14,742 nt of DNA from Acidobacteriaceae bacterium UBA1307 (GTDB lineage: Bacteria; Acidobacteriota; Terriglobia; Terriglobales; Acidobacteriaceae). The translations under genes and the position numbers were made by a program. Positions 1 through 6,462 of the stretch are shown one piece after another. Each line of letters begins with the position of its first letter. Position 1 is the first letter of the stretch. Where the stretch lies: positions 362-15,103 of the forward strand of contig DBTV01000021.1 in the NCBI GenBank assembly GCA_002307235.1. Direction: 5' to 3'. The notes under the pieces are model-generated. The model was not told where the DNA came from. It saw nothing but the letters and a program-made list of their open reading frames with translations, and did no database searches.

Positions 1-1591
1 TCTCCATCAGCTCGCCGACGGCGCGGACGCGACGGTTGCCGAGATGATCGATGTCATCGACAACGCCGACATTGCGACGCAGCTTGAGCAGGTACTTGAT
101 GGTCGAGTAAAAGTCCTCGGGCGTCAGGGTGCGGTGATCGAGCGGGGTCGCGTCCTGATTCTCGTAGAGCTTGATGTTGAACTTGAGACGGCCCACGCGC
201 GAGAAGTCATACTTGCGCGCGTCGAAGAACATGCCTTCGAACAGGGCGGTCGCGGTGTCGAGAGTCGGCGGGTCACCCGGGCGGAGCTTGCGATAAATCT
301 CGATCAGGGCCTCTTCGGGCTTGTGGATCGAATCGCGCTTGAGGGTGTTCGAGACGATGTTGCCGACGTCGTCGCGCTCGGGGAAGAACAGCTCGAGCAC
401 GGCAACATTGCCGGCAGCGATCTTCTGGAGCCGCTCGGCGGTCAGCTCGAGGTTGGCCTCGACCAGAACCTCGCCAGTCTCGGTGTCAATCACATCGGCA
501 GCCGTCATGGCGCCGTCGATCTCGGAGGCATCGACCTCGATCTTTTCGACGCCAGCGGCGCGCAGGCCCTTGAGGGTATGCGGGGTGATCTTGCGGCCGG
601 CATGCGCCAGCTCCTCACCCTTGACGACGACCGCCTGCGCGGGCTTGACGCCGACGAGGTTGGTGCCGGCCTTGGGCTCGGGCGAGATGGTCCAGAAGAG
701 CTTGTTGTCGCCGACTTCAAGCCGGTCAACCGTGTAGAAGGTCTTGAGAATCTCCTCGTCGGAACGCAGGCCGAGAGCGCGCAGGAAGATGGTGCCGAGG
801 AACTTACGCTTGCGATCGATGCGAACGTAGAGGGTGTTCTTCTGGTCGTACTCAAACTCGACCCACGAGCCGCGGTAAGGAATGATCTTGCCGAGGAAGT
901 AGGTGCGGTTGTTGGCGGTCTCAAAGAAGACGCCCGGCGAACGGTGCAACTGCGAAACAATGACGCGCTCGGTGCCGTTGACGATGAAGGTGCCGTTGGG
1001 GGTCATCAACGGAATATCGCCGAAAAAGACCTCCTGCTCCTTGATGTCGCGGACGGTCTTGTTGCCCGTCTCGGCGTCCTTGTCGTAGATGGTGAGGCGC
1101 ACGGTGACCTTGAGGGGAGCGGAGAAGGTCATGCCGCGCTCCTCGCACTCCTGCTGGTCATACTTGAGTTGCAAGCTGACAGGGTCGCCGCACTTGTTGC
1201 AGAAGTCCGGGGTGTTCTTGTTGTAGGTACCGCACTTGGTGCAGAGCACATCGCCCGAGATGAACGGGTCGGTCGTCACCATGGCGCCGCAATGGACGCA
1301 GGCGGTACGCAGGTGATGGAGGCCCTTGAGGTGGCCGCACTTGCATTCCCAGTTTCCGATCGAGAAATCGACGAAATCCAACTGCGAGATGCCGCGGAAG
1401 TCGGTGATCGGAAAGACTGAAGTAAAGACCGACTGCAGACCCGAGTCATCGCGCTCGTTGGGCAGCTTGTCCATTTGCAGGAATCGCTCGTAGCTGCGAC
1501 GCTGCACTTCAATCAGATTGGGGATCTGGGTTGCGGTGGGAATCTTGGAAAAATCGAGTCGGCTGCGTAGCGCGCGCTTCTCGTTGGGCAT
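1..1591 (-). CDS. rpoB: DNA-directed RNA polymerase subunit beta (5' part, runs off the window)
   Basis: This is the beta subunit of RNA polymerase, the catalytic core partner of beta'. The window holds the first 530 residues; the rest lies beyond the left edge. Family landmarks are clear: SVFPITDF near residue 60, GMTFSAPLKV near 155, the block from DIKEQEVFFGDIPLMT through NGTERVIVSQLHRSPGVFFE, then IIPYRGSW and finally DDIDHLGNRRVRAVGEL just before the edge. The rifampicin-binding region would follow outside the window. The ATG at 1591 has a good Shine-Dalgarno (AGGAG) a few bases upstream. Compared with E. coli RpoB, residues about 81-139 are an insertion containing eight cysteines in CxC/CxxC pairs (C83, C85, C98, C101, C117, C120, C131, C134), which suggests two zinc sites. 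The gene follows rplL after an unusually long 765-bp gap. Confidence 0.98.
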   Translation of the reverse strand, partial: MPNEKRALRSRLDFSKIPTATQIPNLIEVQRRSYERFLQMDKLPNERDDSGLQSVFTSVFPITDFRGISQLDFVDFSIGNWECKCGHLKGLHHLRTACVHCGAMVTTDPFISGDVLCTKCGTYNKNTPDFCNKCGDPVSLQLKYDQQECEERGMTFSAPLKVTVRLTIYDKDAETGNKTVRDIKEQEVFFGDIPLMTPNGTFIVNGTERVIVSQLHRSPGVFFETANNRTYFLGKIIPYRGSWVEFEYDQKNTLYVRIDRKRKFLGTIFLRALGLRSDEEILKTFYTVDRLEVGDNKLFWTISPEPKAGTNLVGVKPAQAVVVKGEELAHAGRKITPHTLKGLRAAGVEKIEVDASEIDGAMTAADVIDTETGEVLVEANLELTAERLQKIAAGNVAVLELFFPERDDVGNIVSNTLKRDSIHKPEEALIEIYRKLRPGDPPTLDTATALFEGMFFDARKYDFSRVGRLKFNIKLYENQDATPLDHRTLTPEDFYSTIKYLLKLRRNVGVVDDIDHLGNRRVRAVGELME

Positions 1592-2356
1592 GTCCACTCC
1601 TAAGGCTCGTCTCTACAGCGTCTGTTTGGACACTGCCTGCCGGCGCTCGAGCCTCGATCGCGCCGACTGTTTACGGTAAGTAGTCCGAAAACCGTATCGG
1701 AGACCGCTGCCGGTCCCCTTGCTTCGTGTTTCCTGGCGGAGATCAACAAGAGCTCTCCGCACAACGTGACTCCCAGGCGAACAAGACAGGGAGAACAAAT
1801 CCACAGCAAACATTGCCGCAACGGCAAGAAGTGAGCTAGACTGCGCTCAGCAGTTGGAACACGGCACCCAAAACGGACGCACCCAATGGGGGCGCAGGCA
1901 AATCCATTTCGAAACTACAAGGCGCAAAGCAGATCAAAAGAGGAAAAGCACACGATCTGCTGCATCAGGGAGACACGAATAGCCCGTAAGGACACGATGC
2001 CTCACGAGCGCGACTGAACGCCGTTGCTCCCAACCGAATTCATTTGCCTTGCCGTCGCCGATCCCAATACTCGCTTCCGCCGCCCGCCAGCCACTTGAGC
2101 CCTGCAAGAACGTTACCTGCCTGGTTGTCAGATAACATACTGATTTCAGGGAACTTGTTTCCTGTGCTGCCCCGCTTGCCCGAGTACTACCCTCCCTCGC
2201 ATCCAGGCCTGTGAATCCAGCCCCGGACCACGAGGTACAGCAAAAAACCTGCCGCTTCAGCTCCGCCCTCTCATCGCCTAGAGGACACAGACGGGCCGGA
2301 ACGCACAACGATTATCGTAACGCGTCCCGGCCGGTCTTGCAAGCTAAAGCTGAAAA
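1592..2356 (-). other. Long gene-free gap between rplL and rpoB; probable rpoB leader
   Basis: No convincing gene lies in these 765 bases. The open frames on the minus strand (for example 1934-2308) lack a ribosome-binding site and read like chance translation. At its upstream end, beside the rplL stop, is a promoter candidate (2314-2342). If that is real, rpoB has an untranslated leader of roughly 715 nt. One small perfect hairpin is visible at 1813-1827 (TTGCCG, 3-nt loop, CGGCAA). No known riboswitch or RNA family was recognised. Typical rplL-rpoB spacers are shorter, so the length itself is unusual. Confidence 0.6.
2314..2342 (-). promoter_or_regulatory. Candidate sigma70-type promoter for rpoB
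   Basis: On the minus strand, TTGCAA (2337-2342) and TACGAT (2314-2319) are separated by exactly 17 bp, matching four of six consensus bases in each box. It starts just past the rplL stop codon and points toward rpoB. The -35 box overlaps the repeat after rplL. It could let rpoB be transcribed independently of rplJ-rplL. No experimental support; a chance match is possible. Confidence 0.35.
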
Positions 2357-2359
2357 CTA
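2332..2359 (-). repeat. Stop-anchored 7-bp repeat after rplL (degenerate)
   Basis: Reading the minus strand from the TAG stop codon at 2359, the units are TAGTTTT, then CAGCTTT, followed by AGCTTGC and AAGACCG in 7-bp steps. It is a short, decayed version of the array after rplJ: both begin with TAGTTTT and both contain GCTTGCAA. On its own it would be unremarkable; it is listed because four other genes in the window show the same arrangement. Confidence 0.45.
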
Positions 2360-2728
2360 CTTGATTTCGATGGTCGCGATGCCTTCAAACTTCTTCTTGA
2401 TGGTCTCAGCCTCTTCCTTGGTCGCGTTCTCCTTGAGAGCCTTGGGAGCGCCATCGACCAGATCCTTGGCTTCCTTCAGGCCGAGAGCAGTAACCTCACG
2501 GACGGCCTTGATGGTGCCGATCTTGTTCGCGCCGGCATCCTTCAGGATGACCTGGAACTCGGTCTTCTCTTCAGCAGCAGCAGCCGGAGCCGCTCCACCA
2601 GCAACAACCACCGGAGCCGCGGCCGCAGCCGAAACGCCCAGGGTCTCTTCGAGTTCCTTCACCAGAGCAGCCGCTTCGAGCAGGCTCAAGCCAACAATCT
2701 GTTCCTTCAACTGTGCGATATCCGCCAT
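2357..2728 (-). CDS. rplL: 50S ribosomal protein L7/L12
   Basis: This is the stalk protein that recruits translational GTPases to the large subunit, acting as dimers bound to L10. The 123-residue protein has the usual three parts: an N-terminal dimerisation helix (IAQLKEQIVGLSLLEAAALV), an Ala/Val-rich hinge near residues 50-70, and the C-terminal globular domain (EFQVILKDAG, NKIGTIKAVRE, GLKEAKDLVDGAP). The start at ATG 2728 (MADIAQL) is preferred because a GGAG ribosome-binding site lies just upstream; a longer frame reaching 2839 adds residues unlike any L7/L12. It follows rplJ after a 237-bp spacer, longer than usual, which contains hairpins and repeats. Confidence 0.98.
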   Translation of the reverse strand: MADIAQLKEQIVGLSLLEAAALVKELEETLGVSAAAAAPVVVAGGAAPAAAAEEKTEFQVILKDAGANKIGTIKAVREVTALGLKEAKDLVDGAPKALKENATKEEAETIKKKFEGIATIEIK

Positions 2729-2853
2729 GATTATTCTCCAATCAGAATCGTGAAATTTTGTCTGTTGCAACGGCCGTCCGCTGCACTCAAAGGTTTCCGA
2801 TGCGCCAGACCACGCCCCTTTGAGCCGCCCTACGACCAAAACTTGGGATACAG

Positions 2854-2888
2854 CTTTTCGCCATGAGCTTCTAGCTTCCGGCGAAAAG
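2854..2888 (-). other. Stem-loop in the rplJ-rplL spacer
   Basis: CTTTTCGCC (2854-2862) and GGCGAAAAG (2880-2888) are perfectly complementary over 9 bp around a 17-nt loop. The loop carries two AGCTTC-like units related to the neighbouring repeats. No T-run follows on either side, so this is not a standard terminator. It may be an mRNA processing, stability or attenuation element that helps set the excess of L7/L12 over L10; that role is inferred. Confidence 0.5.
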
Positions 2889-2919
2889 TTGCCGCCTTCA
2901 GACCCTCTGCTCCGCCCCC

Positions 2920-2968
2920 AGCTTTTGCAAGCGAGAGGCTGAAAGCTAAAGGCTAAAAGCTAAAACTA
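2920..2968 (-). repeat. Stop-anchored 7-bp repeat array after rplJ
   Basis: Read on the minus strand from the TAG stop codon at 2968, seven consecutive 7-bp units follow with consensus AGCYTTT (first two TAGTTTT, AGCTTTT). The last unit, AAAAGCT (2920-2926), is the exact complement of the second unit (2955-2961), so the array can fold into a stem-loop. The stop codon is part of the first unit. The same pattern occurs after rplL, nusG, the PlpD-like gene and tuf. Confidence 0.65.
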
Positions 2969-3499
2969 AGCCGCGGCGAACTTGCCCTTTTCGACACCCT
3001 GATTGACAACCACGGCCAGATCGCGGCCAGTGGCGCCAATGACCGTCGCCAAACGCTGCGCCGGGGAGTTGATGAGGAAGAGCAGCTTCGCGAAGATCTC
3101 GTCCTTGCCCGGCATCTTGGCGAGCTGATCGATCTCTTCAACCGAGAGCACCTTGCCGTCGACGATGCCCAGCTTGAACTGAAACTCGGCGTTGTCGGTT
3201 GCCCACTTGGCAAAGGCCTTGGCGAGCGCAACCGGATCGCCCGAGGTAAAGGCCACCGAGTTGACGCCCTTGAGACCCGTCAGAGCGGCCTCGATCTGGG
3301 TTCCCTTGCCGGCAATCGGAGCCAGCTTGTTCTTGAGCACGCGATACTTGCCGCCCGCTTCGCGGATGGTTTTGCGCAGCTCGTAATCCTTGGCCACGGT
3401 CAACTTGGCAAAGGTGCCAATGATTGCCGTCGTCGAGCCTTCCAACTCTTTGGTCAGAAGCGCGACTTTCTCGTTCTTTTTTGCCTTCGAAATCGCCAT
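2966..3499 (-). CDS. rplJ: 50S ribosomal protein L10
   Basis: L10 forms the base of the ribosomal stalk, binding 23S rRNA through its N-terminal domain and L7/L12 dimers through its C-terminal helix. The 177-residue product matches the family in length. It begins MAISKAKKNEKV and shows the conserved core YRVLKNKL near residue 53 and LLFLINSPAQRLATVI near residue 145, ending in an Ala-rich tail. The start at 3499 follows a purine-rich AAGGGAAG sequence. It lies 97 bp downstream of rplA on the same strand. In many bacteria the rplJ leader is an autoregulatory target of L10; the 97-nt spacer here is short and I could not recognise that structure in it. Confidence 0.98.
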   Translation of the reverse strand: MAISKAKKNEKVALLTKELEGSTTAIIGTFAKLTVAKDYELRKTIREAGGKYRVLKNKLAPIAGKGTQIEAALTGLKGVNSVAFTSGDPVALAKAFAKWATDNAEFQFKLGIVDGKVLSVEEIDQLAKMPGKDEIFAKLLFLINSPAQRLATVIGATGRDLAVVVNQGVEKGKFAAA

Positions 3500-3596
3500 C
3501 GTTTTGCTTCCCTTCGGGTGGGCCTGCTCCGGGAGGACACTGCCTCAACCGGGCGCCCTGCAATCTAGTTCAGAAACCGCAGTTCGGCTTGCGGAT

Positions 3597-4304
3597 TTAC
3601 CGCTTGCCGACCGCCTCGGCAGCTGCCGGATCGAGAGGCACGCCAGGACCCATCGAAGAGCTCAGCGTGATGCTCTTGACGTACTTGCCCTTGGCCGCCG
3701 ACGGCTTGCTGCGCACCACAGCGCCGATCACCGTCAGAGCGTTTTCGATCAGCTTCTGCGCATCAAAGCTCAGCTTGCCCACGGGAACGTGAACGAGGCT
3801 GGTTTTGTCGGCGCGATACTCCACCTTGCCGGCCTTGATTTCCTTGACGGCCGAAGCGACGTCGAGCGTCACCGTGCCGGTCTTGGGGTTCGGCATCAGA
3901 CCCTTGGGGCCGAGCACCTTGCCGAGGCGGCCGACGACGCGCATCATGTCGGGGGTCGCGATCAGGGCGTCAAAGTCAGTCCAGTTTTCCTTCTGGATCT
4001 TCTCGACCAGCTCTTCACCGCCGACGAAGTCCGCGCCAGCTTCCTGGGCTTCCTTCTGGCGATCACCGGTGGCGATGACAGCCACGGTCTTGGTCTTGCC
4101 GAGTCCGTGCGGCAGAACGACGGTGCCACGGACCATCTGGTCGGCGTGACGGGTGTCGACGCCCAGACGCAGGGTCAGGTCCACGGTCTCATCGAACTTG
4201 GCGAACTTCACCTGCTGAAGCAGGCTTACCGCTTCCGTGAGCGGATACGTCGGCTTGGTGACAGCCGCGCGCGATTTTGCAATATTCTTGCCGGTCTTTG
4301 CCAT
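3597..4304 (-). CDS. rplA: 50S ribosomal protein L1
   Basis: L1 binds 23S rRNA at the mobile L1 stalk near the E site and in many bacteria also represses its own operon by binding the mRNA leader. The 235-residue protein is full length. Landmarks are YPLTEAVSLLQ near residue 20, VVLPHGLGK near 62, and the signature GPKGLMPNPKTGTVT near 135-150. The ATG at 4304 is preceded by GAGG at suitable spacing. Unusually, rplK is not directly upstream: about 8.4 kb of unrelated genes intervenes. A promoter (4447-4475) and a structured leader precede it, so it appears to be the first gene of an rplA-rplJ-rplL(-rpoB) transcript. Confidence 0.98.
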   Translation of the reverse strand: MAKTGKNIAKSRAAVTKPTYPLTEAVSLLQQVKFAKFDETVDLTLRLGVDTRHADQMVRGTVVLPHGLGKTKTVAVIATGDRQKEAQEAGADFVGGEELVEKIQKENWTDFDALIATPDMMRVVGRLGKVLGPKGLMPNPKTGTVTLDVASAVKEIKAGKVEYRADKTSLVHVPVGKLSFDAQKLIENALTVIGAVVRSKPSAAKGKYVKSITLSSSMGPGVPLDPAAAEAVGKR

Positions 4305-4440
4305 TTTTCCTCGTCTCCCACCGTCCCCGCCCGCTCCCTTTCGGGAGAACCTGGAGCGCCCGCTGTTTCGTGCGGAGTGCGCTCGAACAGATTCGGAAAC
4401 CGTGGTGCTGATGACTGCCCGGAGATTGCCCCAGGCACAT
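4305..4440 (-). promoter_or_regulatory. Structured 5' leader of rplA, possible L1 autoregulatory site
   Basis: Between the predicted start of transcription and the rplA ATG lie about 135 nt with two visible hairpins. One is CTCCC/GGGAG closed by a GAAA tetraloop on the RNA (4334-4347). The other is GAGCGC/GCGCTC (4354-4359 with 4379-4384). L1 is known to repress by binding a leader mimic of its rRNA site, normally in front of rplK. Since rplK is elsewhere here, this leader is where such a site would be expected. No L1 consensus was confidently identified. Confidence 0.35.
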
Positions 4441-4446
4441 TAGAGA

Positions 4447-4475
4447 ATCATAGCGGAGCAGGGGGAGGAATGCAA
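4447..4475 (-). promoter_or_regulatory. Sigma70-type promoter for rplA-rplJ-rplL
   Basis: On the minus strand TTGCAT (-35, 4470-4475) and TATGAT (-10, 4447-4452) are separated by exactly 17 bp, with four and five of six consensus bases. It points at rplA with an expected start near 4440 and a leader of about 135 nt. This is the best promoter match found in the window. It fits the need for a separate promoter, since the rplK transcript ends in a terminator about 8 kb away. Confidence 0.65.
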
Positions 4476-4608
4476 GCGGGATGCGATCCAAGCCCTTGGT
4501 GCCCGAGGCACGAGGCACTGAAGTACCGCGCCGGGATGTGCCTTTCGTGCAGTATTCATGGGCATTTCCCCTATCGGGAAGGTTGATTGCCTGCCCCTCG
4601 ATCACCCA

Positions 4609-4636
4609 TAAAGGATGAGCCAAACCACCCGATGAG
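4609..4636 (+). promoter_or_regulatory. Candidate FliA/sigma28-type promoter for the chemoreceptor gene
   Basis: TAAAG (4609-4613) is followed after exactly 15 bp by CCGATGAG (4629-4636). The enterobacterial FliA consensus is TAAAG with CCGATAA at that same spacing. Chemoreceptor genes are classic FliA targets, and the gene about 120 bp downstream encodes a chemoreceptor. One base of the -10 core differs (G in place of A). Motility genes elsewhere in the genome would be needed for this to make sense. Confidence 0.4.
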
Positions 4637-4746
4637 GGGGATAGCGACAGGACCACCACCTCCGCCATCCCTTCGCACGCTCCGTTGTATTCCTGTGCGC
4701 ATTGTATGTTTCTCCGGGCCCGGTCGGGAGAATGGTCCGTTGCCAT

Positions 4747-4752
4747 AGGAGG
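4747..4752 (+). promoter_or_regulatory. Ribosome-binding site that sets a GTG start
   Basis: AGGAGG lies 4 nt before a GTG codon at 4757. It is the only strong Shine-Dalgarno near the 5' end of the chemoreceptor frame and selects GTG over an ATG at 4685 with no such site. An in-frame ATG at 4775 is too distant from it. Confidence 0.7.
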
Positions 4753-4756
4753 CAGG

Positions 4757-6424
4757 GTGAACAGTTTTCGCAATATGCCTGTTGGGCGCAAATTCCTTTG
4801 GACCTTCGGGATCGAGTGCGCGCTCTGCGCCCTGCTGGGCGGCATTGCGCTGACCGGCATGATGAAGGTCAACCAATCTACCTCGCGGCTGGCCGAGACC
4901 GCGCTGCCCTCCGCGCAGCAACTTAGCCAGATGCGGGTCGCCATCCAGCTTTCGCGTCGCTCCGACATGGGCATCATGCTCTGCGACAGCGCCACATGCC
5001 TGCAGTACTACGTCGAGCGTCGTCAGAAAATCTGGCCCTCGTTCGAGAACGCCTATGCCGTCTACAGCAAGCTGGCCGTGGACCCGCAGGAGCGCGCGAT
5101 GGTCGACACGGTCCGCAGCAATTTCCGCTCCTATCTTGACAGCAGTGACGCGACCGTTGCCCTGCTGATGGCCGGCAGCAAGGACAAGGCTGGCGCGCAA
5201 CTGGTAGGTGCCAACGCCAAGATTTATCGCAGCGTGGACGAGGCGATCAACACGGCCATCGACAAAAACACAGTGGCCAACCAGCAGGAGTGCAAGGAGG
5301 CCTCGGCGACCTACCAAAGCGTGCGGAGCTGGGTGCTTCTGCTGATCGGGCTGACGCTGCTGATCAGCATCTACGTCGGCTGGGTGCTGACGCGAGCCAT
5401 TGTGCCGCCGCTATTGAAGGCCACCGGGGTGTTGAAGTCAGTGGCTGAAAAAGATCTGCGGCCGAGCATCGAGGCCGAAAGCGAGGACGAGATCGGCCAG
5501 CTCACAGGCTCGCTCGACGTGGCCGTGCGCACCATGCGCGATCTGCTTGAGACCATCGAGCAGGGCGTCGAAACCGTGAGTTCGGCATCGACGGAGTTGA
5601 GTTTGACGGCGGACAAGAACTCCGACGACGCGCGCAACGAGTGCGAAAAGTCGACCCAAATTGCCCACGCGACGCAGGAGATGGCGGCCTCGGTGGCCGA
5701 GGTGTCGCAGAACGCGGCTTCGGCGACGACAGCCAGCCAGGAGGTGGCGCACGCAGCCTCGGCCGGCGGCGAGGCGATTGCCCGCACGGTGGCGCGCATC
5801 CAGGGCATTCACCAGTCCACCAGCCGCACGGTAGAAAAGATGAGCACGCTGAACAGGCGGTCGAACGAGATCGGTTCGGTGGTCAACACGATTCGCGAGA
5901 TCAGCGAACAGACCAATCTTTTGGCGCTGAACGCGGCCATCGAGGCGCAACGTGCCGGCGAGCACGGACGCGGCTTTGCGGTGGTGGCAGGCGAGGTTCG
6001 TCGTCTGGCCGAGCGCACCAAGGCGGCCACCGGCGAGATCACCGGAACCATCGAGGCGATCCAGAGGGAAGCGCACGAAACGATGAACCTGATCGAGACC
6101 GGCAGCGGCGAGGTCGAGGCCGGCCTGAAGGAGACCGAGGATACGCGGCAAAAACTGGACGCGATCATCCAGTATGCTGGTGTCTCCGAACAACAAATCT
6201 CTCTCATCGCTTCGGCCTCGACGCAACAGGCGGCGGCAAGCAGCGAAATCAGCGAGGCTGTCAGTTGCATCAGCCGGGCCTCGACAGAAGTTTCCTCGGC
6301 GGCACAAGACACCAAACAGGCCTGCCATCAGTTGAGCCAGTTGTCGGCCGACCTCAGCAATCTCATCAGCTCTTTCCGCTTTGACTCAACCAGCGAAAGG
6401 ACCGGCACCAAGGCTCACTTGTAG
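4757..6424 (+). CDS. Methyl-accepting chemotaxis protein
   Basis: This is an inner-membrane chemoreceptor that would pass ligand signals to CheA/CheW. Starting from the GTG at 4757 it has 555 residues. A short cytoplasmic tail precedes TM1 (about 13-36), then a mostly helical periplasmic domain of the four-helix-bundle type (about 37-188), TM2 (about 193-214), a HAMP linker, and a long cytoplasmic coiled coil. The signalling tip is clear at residues 381-420 (EISEQTNLLALNAAIEAQRA, then GRGFAVVAGEVRRLAERT). Within the sensor domain C76 and C81 lie close together (CDSATC) and C179 lies near TM2; a disulfide or metal role is possible but unproven. No CheR-docking pentapeptide of the NWETF type is present at the C-terminus. 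No other chemotaxis gene is nearby. A porin gene follows after 38 bp on the same strand and may be co-transcribed. Confidence 0.95.
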   Translation: MNSFRNMPVGRKFLWTFGIECALCALLGGIALTGMMKVNQSTSRLAETALPSAQQLSQMRVAIQLSRRSDMGIMLCDSATCLQYYVERRQKIWPSFENAYAVYSKLAVDPQERAMVDTVRSNFRSYLDSSDATVALLMAGSKDKAGAQLVGANAKIYRSVDEAINTAIDKNTVANQQECKEASATYQSVRSWVLLLIGLTLLISIYVGWVLTRAIVPPLLKATGVLKSVAEKDLRPSIEAESEDEIGQLTGSLDVAVRTMRDLLETIEQGVETVSSASTELSLTADKNSDDARNECEKSTQIAHATQEMAASVAEVSQNAASATTASQEVAHAASAGGEAIARTVARIQGIHQSTSRTVEKMSTLNRRSNEIGSVVNTIREISEQTNLLALNAAIEAQRAGEHGRGFAVVAGEVRRLAERTKAATGEITGTIEAIQREAHETMNLIETGSGEVEAGLKETEDTRQKLDAIIQYAGVSEQQISLIASASTQQAAASSEISEAVSCISRASTEVSSAAQDTKQACHQLSQLSADLSNLISSFRFDSTSERTGTKAHL

Positions 6425-6462
6425 TGATTTTTGCTCAGCCAGATTCGTAAACAGGAGCAGAC

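Larger units (their letters stand above)
4305..4756. other. Divergent intergenic region between rplA and the chemoreceptor gene
   Basis: These 452 bases contain no gene. They hold outward-facing promoter candidates: a sigma70-type one for rplA (minus strand) and a sigma28-like one for the chemoreceptor (plus strand). There are also short inverted repeats, TTCCC/GGGAA around 4566-4580 and CCCCTC (4594-4599) with GAGGGG (4634-4639). The left junction of the segment that separates rplA from rplK falls here. No integrase site or target duplication was seen. Confidence 0.6.

Noticed and set aside
44..1420. Long plus-strand open frame (458 codons) across the left end
   Set aside because: It lies antisense to unmistakable RpoB and its translation is Glu/Val/Leu-rich with no motif, typical of the opposite strand of GC-rich genes.
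1934..2308. 124-codon minus-strand frame in the rplL-rpoB gap
   Set aside because: It has no ribosome-binding site, no domain and no coding-like composition; kept as gene-free leader.
2920..2968. Reading the short repeats as a CRISPR array
   Set aside because: Units are 7 bp with no spacers and no cas genes.
3390..4586. 398-codon plus-strand open frame over rplA and the start of rplJ
   Set aside because: It is antisense to full-length L1 and L10 and has no recognisable domain.
4594..4660. Possible cyclic-di-GMP riboswitch before the chemoreceptor
   Set aside because: CCAAACC and short pairings are suggestive, but the conserved GEMM core and the order of helices do not match.
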